A stretch of DNA of 40,628 bases, taken from contig JAJZVF010000005.1 in NCBI GenBank assembly GCA_021845825.1, positions 1-40,628 of the forward strand, in the 5' to 3' direction. A program made the position numbers and the translations under genes. The notes beneath the pieces were generated by a model, which had not been told where the DNA came from, did no database searches, and was given only the letters and a program-made list of their open reading frames with translations. This document shows, piece after piece, positions 38,169 to 40,628 of the stretch. Source of the DNA: Pseudomonadota bacterium (GTDB lineage: Bacteria; Pseudomonadota; Gammaproteobacteria; Steroidobacterales; Steroidobacteraceae). Positions within the stretch are counted from its first letter, which is position 1; every line of letters begins with the position of its first letter.

Positions 38169-40628
38169 TTACCACTGCTCGCTGAGATTCACGCTGAGCA
38201 CGCGTCCGAGAGCCTGGAAATTGGCGATGTCGTAGCCAAATTGGCTGTCGACGAAAGGAGGTGCGCGGTTCAGAATGTTTACGACATTCAGCGACAGGTC
38301 CGTACTGCCTGACTCGAGCACACCGGCCATCCGGTACGCCACCCGAGCATCCACGGTGGTCCAGGCCGATACGCTCGGCAGCTTGGTGCTGCTGGGATCG
38401 CGGTACGCACCCATGTAGTTGAGCGCCAGATGGAGCGACCACCCCGGGCGACCGGGGCCGCGGCGGCTCCAGCCGGCCGTACCCCGCAATCGCAGCGCCA
38501 AGGGGTTGGCCACGGTGTTCAGGATGCTGACGGGCGGGGAAGCGGGGGTCACCGACTGCAGGAAGCGGAACACGTAGTTGCCCGCAAGCCCCAACGTGAA
38601 ATGACCCCGGCGCCGGCTGTCGAAACGCTCGCGGGCTTCCAGGTCGAGCCCGCTCGTGCGGGTGGCGGCGAGATTGGCGAGGCGCAGATCGACGATGGCC
38701 GCCGGCCGGCTCGTCAGACAGCTCGAGGTCGAGCCGACGAACACGGGACTTTCGCACACCGCCGCGATCTGTGCCTGGGTGGGATCGAATGTGATCACCG
38801 GCGCCCACTCGCTCGCGTGCGCGAGGATACCGAGAGGATCGTCGGCGGCAGGCTGTTCGATGCGGTTGAAGTAATCGATGGCATAGTAGGTCAAGGACAC
38901 CTCCGCGCCTCGCCCGGGCGCCATATCAAGCCCCACGGTCCAGGTCCGGGCGGTCTCCTGGCGCAGGTCCGGGTTGGCGCCCTGCTCACCCAGTACGAGG
39001 GATCGGCCCGTTGGAGAGTTGGGGTCGGCCAGCACCGTCATGAAAGCGATGTTTTGTGAGGTGTCGTAGAGATCATCGAGCTTGGGCGCGCGGAACGAGC
39101 GGCCCCAGCTACCGCGCAGCTTCAGCCAGTGCGCCGCGGTCCACCGCAGGCGCGCGGTGGGATTGAAGGTGCCGCCGAAATCGCTGTAGTGATCGTACCG
39201 GCCCGCGAGGCCCAGCGTCAGCCGCGGAGTCGCGCGCCGGTTGTGCGCATCGCCGACCAGCGGCACATCCAACTGGGAGAACACCGACCAGACGTGACGG
39301 CCGTACCGCTCGGCGGTGAGCAACCCCTGTGGATCCGGCACGTCTTCGTGCAGTGTCTCACTCCTGCGCTGCACGCCCACGGCGAGCTTGGCCTCGCCCG
39401 CCGGCAAGCGCACGAGGGGCCCATCCGCGACGAGCTCGGTCTGCTCGATGCCATCGCTCGAATGCAGCCGGTAATCACGGCGGATGATGGCCAGGGTGGC
39501 CGGGCTGGTGAACGAGCCGTCACCGAAGGGATCGAACGCGGTGGCTGGATTGGGGTCGGCCAGGGCAGCCGCAAGTTGCGCCGGATCCGGCACGTTATAT
39601 TCATCGTCCAGCAGGGATTGGTCGCCGTCGGACTCGCTGAGCGTGGCCTGCCAGCCGGCGCCCAGCCGGGCGGTGCCGCCGAGCGTGCCCATGTACAGGC
39701 GCGAGCGCGAAGCAAGCCGGGTCGGACCGAAGTCGCTTTGGAAGCTGTAGGCGACCAGCGTGTACGGTGCGCCCGCATAGGGATTGACGTAGAAGGGGTT
39801 GGAGGCGGGGACCGTCAGCACCTGCTGGTCCGGCAGAGTGCTCAGCTGCGTTGCCCGCCGCGTGTACCGGGCCTGCACGAACAGCTTCAGTCCGCGGAGC
39901 AGGTCCTCGGAGGCCGCGGCATAGAATTCATGCGCGGTGCGCTCGGGAAAGATCTGGAATTGAGCGAAGGGGTTCTGCAGGTTGATGCTCGAGGTGAGCT
40001 CGCCCACACTCAGCGCCTTGCCGTCCTGATCGGCGGGGATGCCGTAGGCCGGTTGCAAGGTCAGAGGATCGAGAATGTTTCCGGGGTCGCTGTAATAGCT
40101 GTCGTAATTGGTGCCGCCGTAAGGAACCTTGTCGGCGTTCGCCGCATACGGCCGGTCGGCTGCCGTGAGCGGCGTAGCGTCGGAATACTCGTAAGCCAAC
40201 ATCGCATGCCCGCCCGGCCAGTCGGTGCCGAGCAGCTGCGAGACCATCGTCTCGGCGCGCCCACCCGGCGCCGTGGTGTACCTGAGGTCCGTTTCGGCGC
40301 CTTTGAACCGATTGCGCATGATGATATTGACAACGCCGGCGATCGCGTCCGAGCCGTACAATGCCGAGGCGCCATCGGGCAACACCTCGATGCGCTTGAC
40401 GGCGCTCCACGGGATGGTGGATACGTCGACAAAATCGCCCGTCAATCCTCCGAGCGGCTGACGATACCCGTTCACCAGTACCAGCGTGGCCCCCACCCCG
40501 AGGCCGCGCAGGTTGATGCCGGCCCCATACTGGTAGTTGTCATCGACACCCAGGTCCTCCCGCGGACCGTCCATCGACACCAACGGCAGCTCGTACAGGG
40601 CGTCCTGCACCGTGGCGTAAGCCGCCCC
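38169..40628 (-). CDS. TonB-dependent outer-membrane receptor, C-terminal 819 residues
   Basis: The gene enters from the right edge, so signal peptide, any FecA-type signalling domain and TonB box are not visible. The visible part begins in the plug domain: VQDALYELP, then INLRGLGVGATLVLVNGYRQPL and DVSTIPWSAVKRIEVLPDGASALYGSDAIAGVVNIIMR, the hallmark of the family. A 22-strand-type barrel follows, including GLAGRYDHYSDFGGTFNPTARLRW, LRGSWGRSFRAPKLDDLYD and a C-terminal strand ending in Trp. The subtype resembles large receptors of xanthomonads and sphingomonads that import peptides, glycans or siderophores. Next to a FecI/FecR pair and a lasso-type ORF it could take up or sense that peptide; this is inference. 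Confidence 0.93.
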   Translation of the reverse strand, partial: GAAYATVQDALYELPLVSMDGPREDLGVDDNYQYGAGINLRGLGVGATLVLVNGYRQPLGGLTGDFVDVSTIPWSAVKRIEVLPDGASALYGSDAIAGVVNIIMRNRFKGAETDLRYTTAPGGRAETMVSQLLGTDWPGGHAMLAYEYSDATPLTAADRPYAANADKVPYGGTNYDSYYSDPGNILDPLTLQPAYGIPADQDGKALSVGELTSSINLQNPFAQFQIFPERTAHEFYAAASEDLLRGLKLFVQARYTRRATQLSTLPDQQVLTVPASNPFYVNPYAGAPYTLVAYSFQSDFGPTRLASRSRLYMGTLGGTARLGAGWQATLSESDGDQSLLDDEYNVPDPAQLAAALADPNPATAFDPFGDGSFTSPATLAIIRRDYRLHSSDGIEQTELVADGPLVRLPAGEAKLAVGVQRRSETLHEDVPDPQGLLTAERYGRHVWSVFSQLDVPLVGDAHNRRATPRLTLGLAGRYDHYSDFGGTFNPTARLRWTAAHWLKLRGSWGRSFRAPKLDDLYDTSQNIAFMTVLADPNSPTGRSLVLGEQGANPDLRQETARTWTVGLDMAPGRGAEVSLTYYAIDYFNRIEQPAADDPLGILAHASEWAPVITFDPTQAQIAAVCESPVFVGSTSSCLTSRPAAIVDLRLANLAATRTSGLDLEARERFDSRRRGHFTLGLAGNYVFRFLQSVTPASPPVSILNTVANPLALRLRGTAGWSRRGPGRPGWSLHLALNYMGAYRDPSSTKLPSVSAWTTVDARVAYRMAGVLESGSTDLSLNVVNILNRAPPFVDSQFGYDIANFQALGRVLSVNLSEQW

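Noticed and set aside
37759-38808. A 349-codon minus-strand frame overlapping the receptor 3' end and the peptide ORF
   Set aside because: It is low in complexity, Arg/Pro/Ser-rich, out of frame with the clear receptor gene, and resembles no known protein.

Overview
The window is a contiguous stretch of a high-GC, gene-dense proteobacterial chromosome. Gene order points to the Gammaproteobacteria: ubiG/gyrA/serC/pheA/aroA, trpS-scpA-scpB-rluB, smc-zipA-ligA, dksA-gluQ, rpsO-pnp and rimP-nusA-infB-rbfA-truB. ZipA, a single-cysteine DksA with a long Lys/Ala-rich N-terminus and a FecI/FecR/TonB-receptor unit fit the Xanthomonadales/Nevskiales side. That placement is inferred from gene content only. 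I saw no rRNA, tRNA, IS element or CRISPR array.

Layout, left to right. (1) 1-7057, minus: aroA (cut by the edge), pheA, a SerA-type dehydrogenase, serC and gyrA, covering aromatic amino acid and serine synthesis plus DNA gyrase. (2) 7235-12541: ubiG on plus, convergent with the minus operon trpS-scpA-scpB-rluB; yciO lies upstream of that operon on minus. (3) 12619-20661: a bolA-like gene and a PpiC-type lipoprotein on plus, each followed by an intrinsic terminator, then smc-zipA-ligA on minus. (4) 20747-22979, plus: queF, dksA, gluQ. (5) 23071-31988, minus: rpsO-pnp, and rimP-nusA-infB-rbfA-truB for translation and transcription. A small plus-strand lipoprotein gene sits between them. The rimP operon has a structured leader with two terminator-like hairpins and no gene upstream on its strand. 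(6) 32316-35954: hslR and sdaA on plus, a soluble diguanylate cyclase and csrA on minus. (7) 36031-40628: fecR-like and ECF sigma genes and a TonB-dependent receptor on minus. A 55-codon plus-strand ORF (37804-37971) lies between the sigma and receptor genes.

The most exciting candidate is that 55-codon ORF. Its product has the layout of a proteobacterial lasso-peptide precursor: a hydrophilic leader with an L-x-x-L-G-K-x-S motif, Thr at -2, and a 15-residue core starting with Gly and carrying Asp at core position 9. An ECF sigma/FecR pair and a TonB receptor are typical companions of astexin-type lasso clusters. The maturation enzymes (B protease/RRE, C cyclase) and an isopeptidase are not in this window; they would have to lie beyond the right edge or elsewhere.

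The second candidate is the rimP leader, which looks like a transcription attenuator: a three-way-junction RNA followed by two terminators, with a 9-bp alternative pairing that could open the first one.
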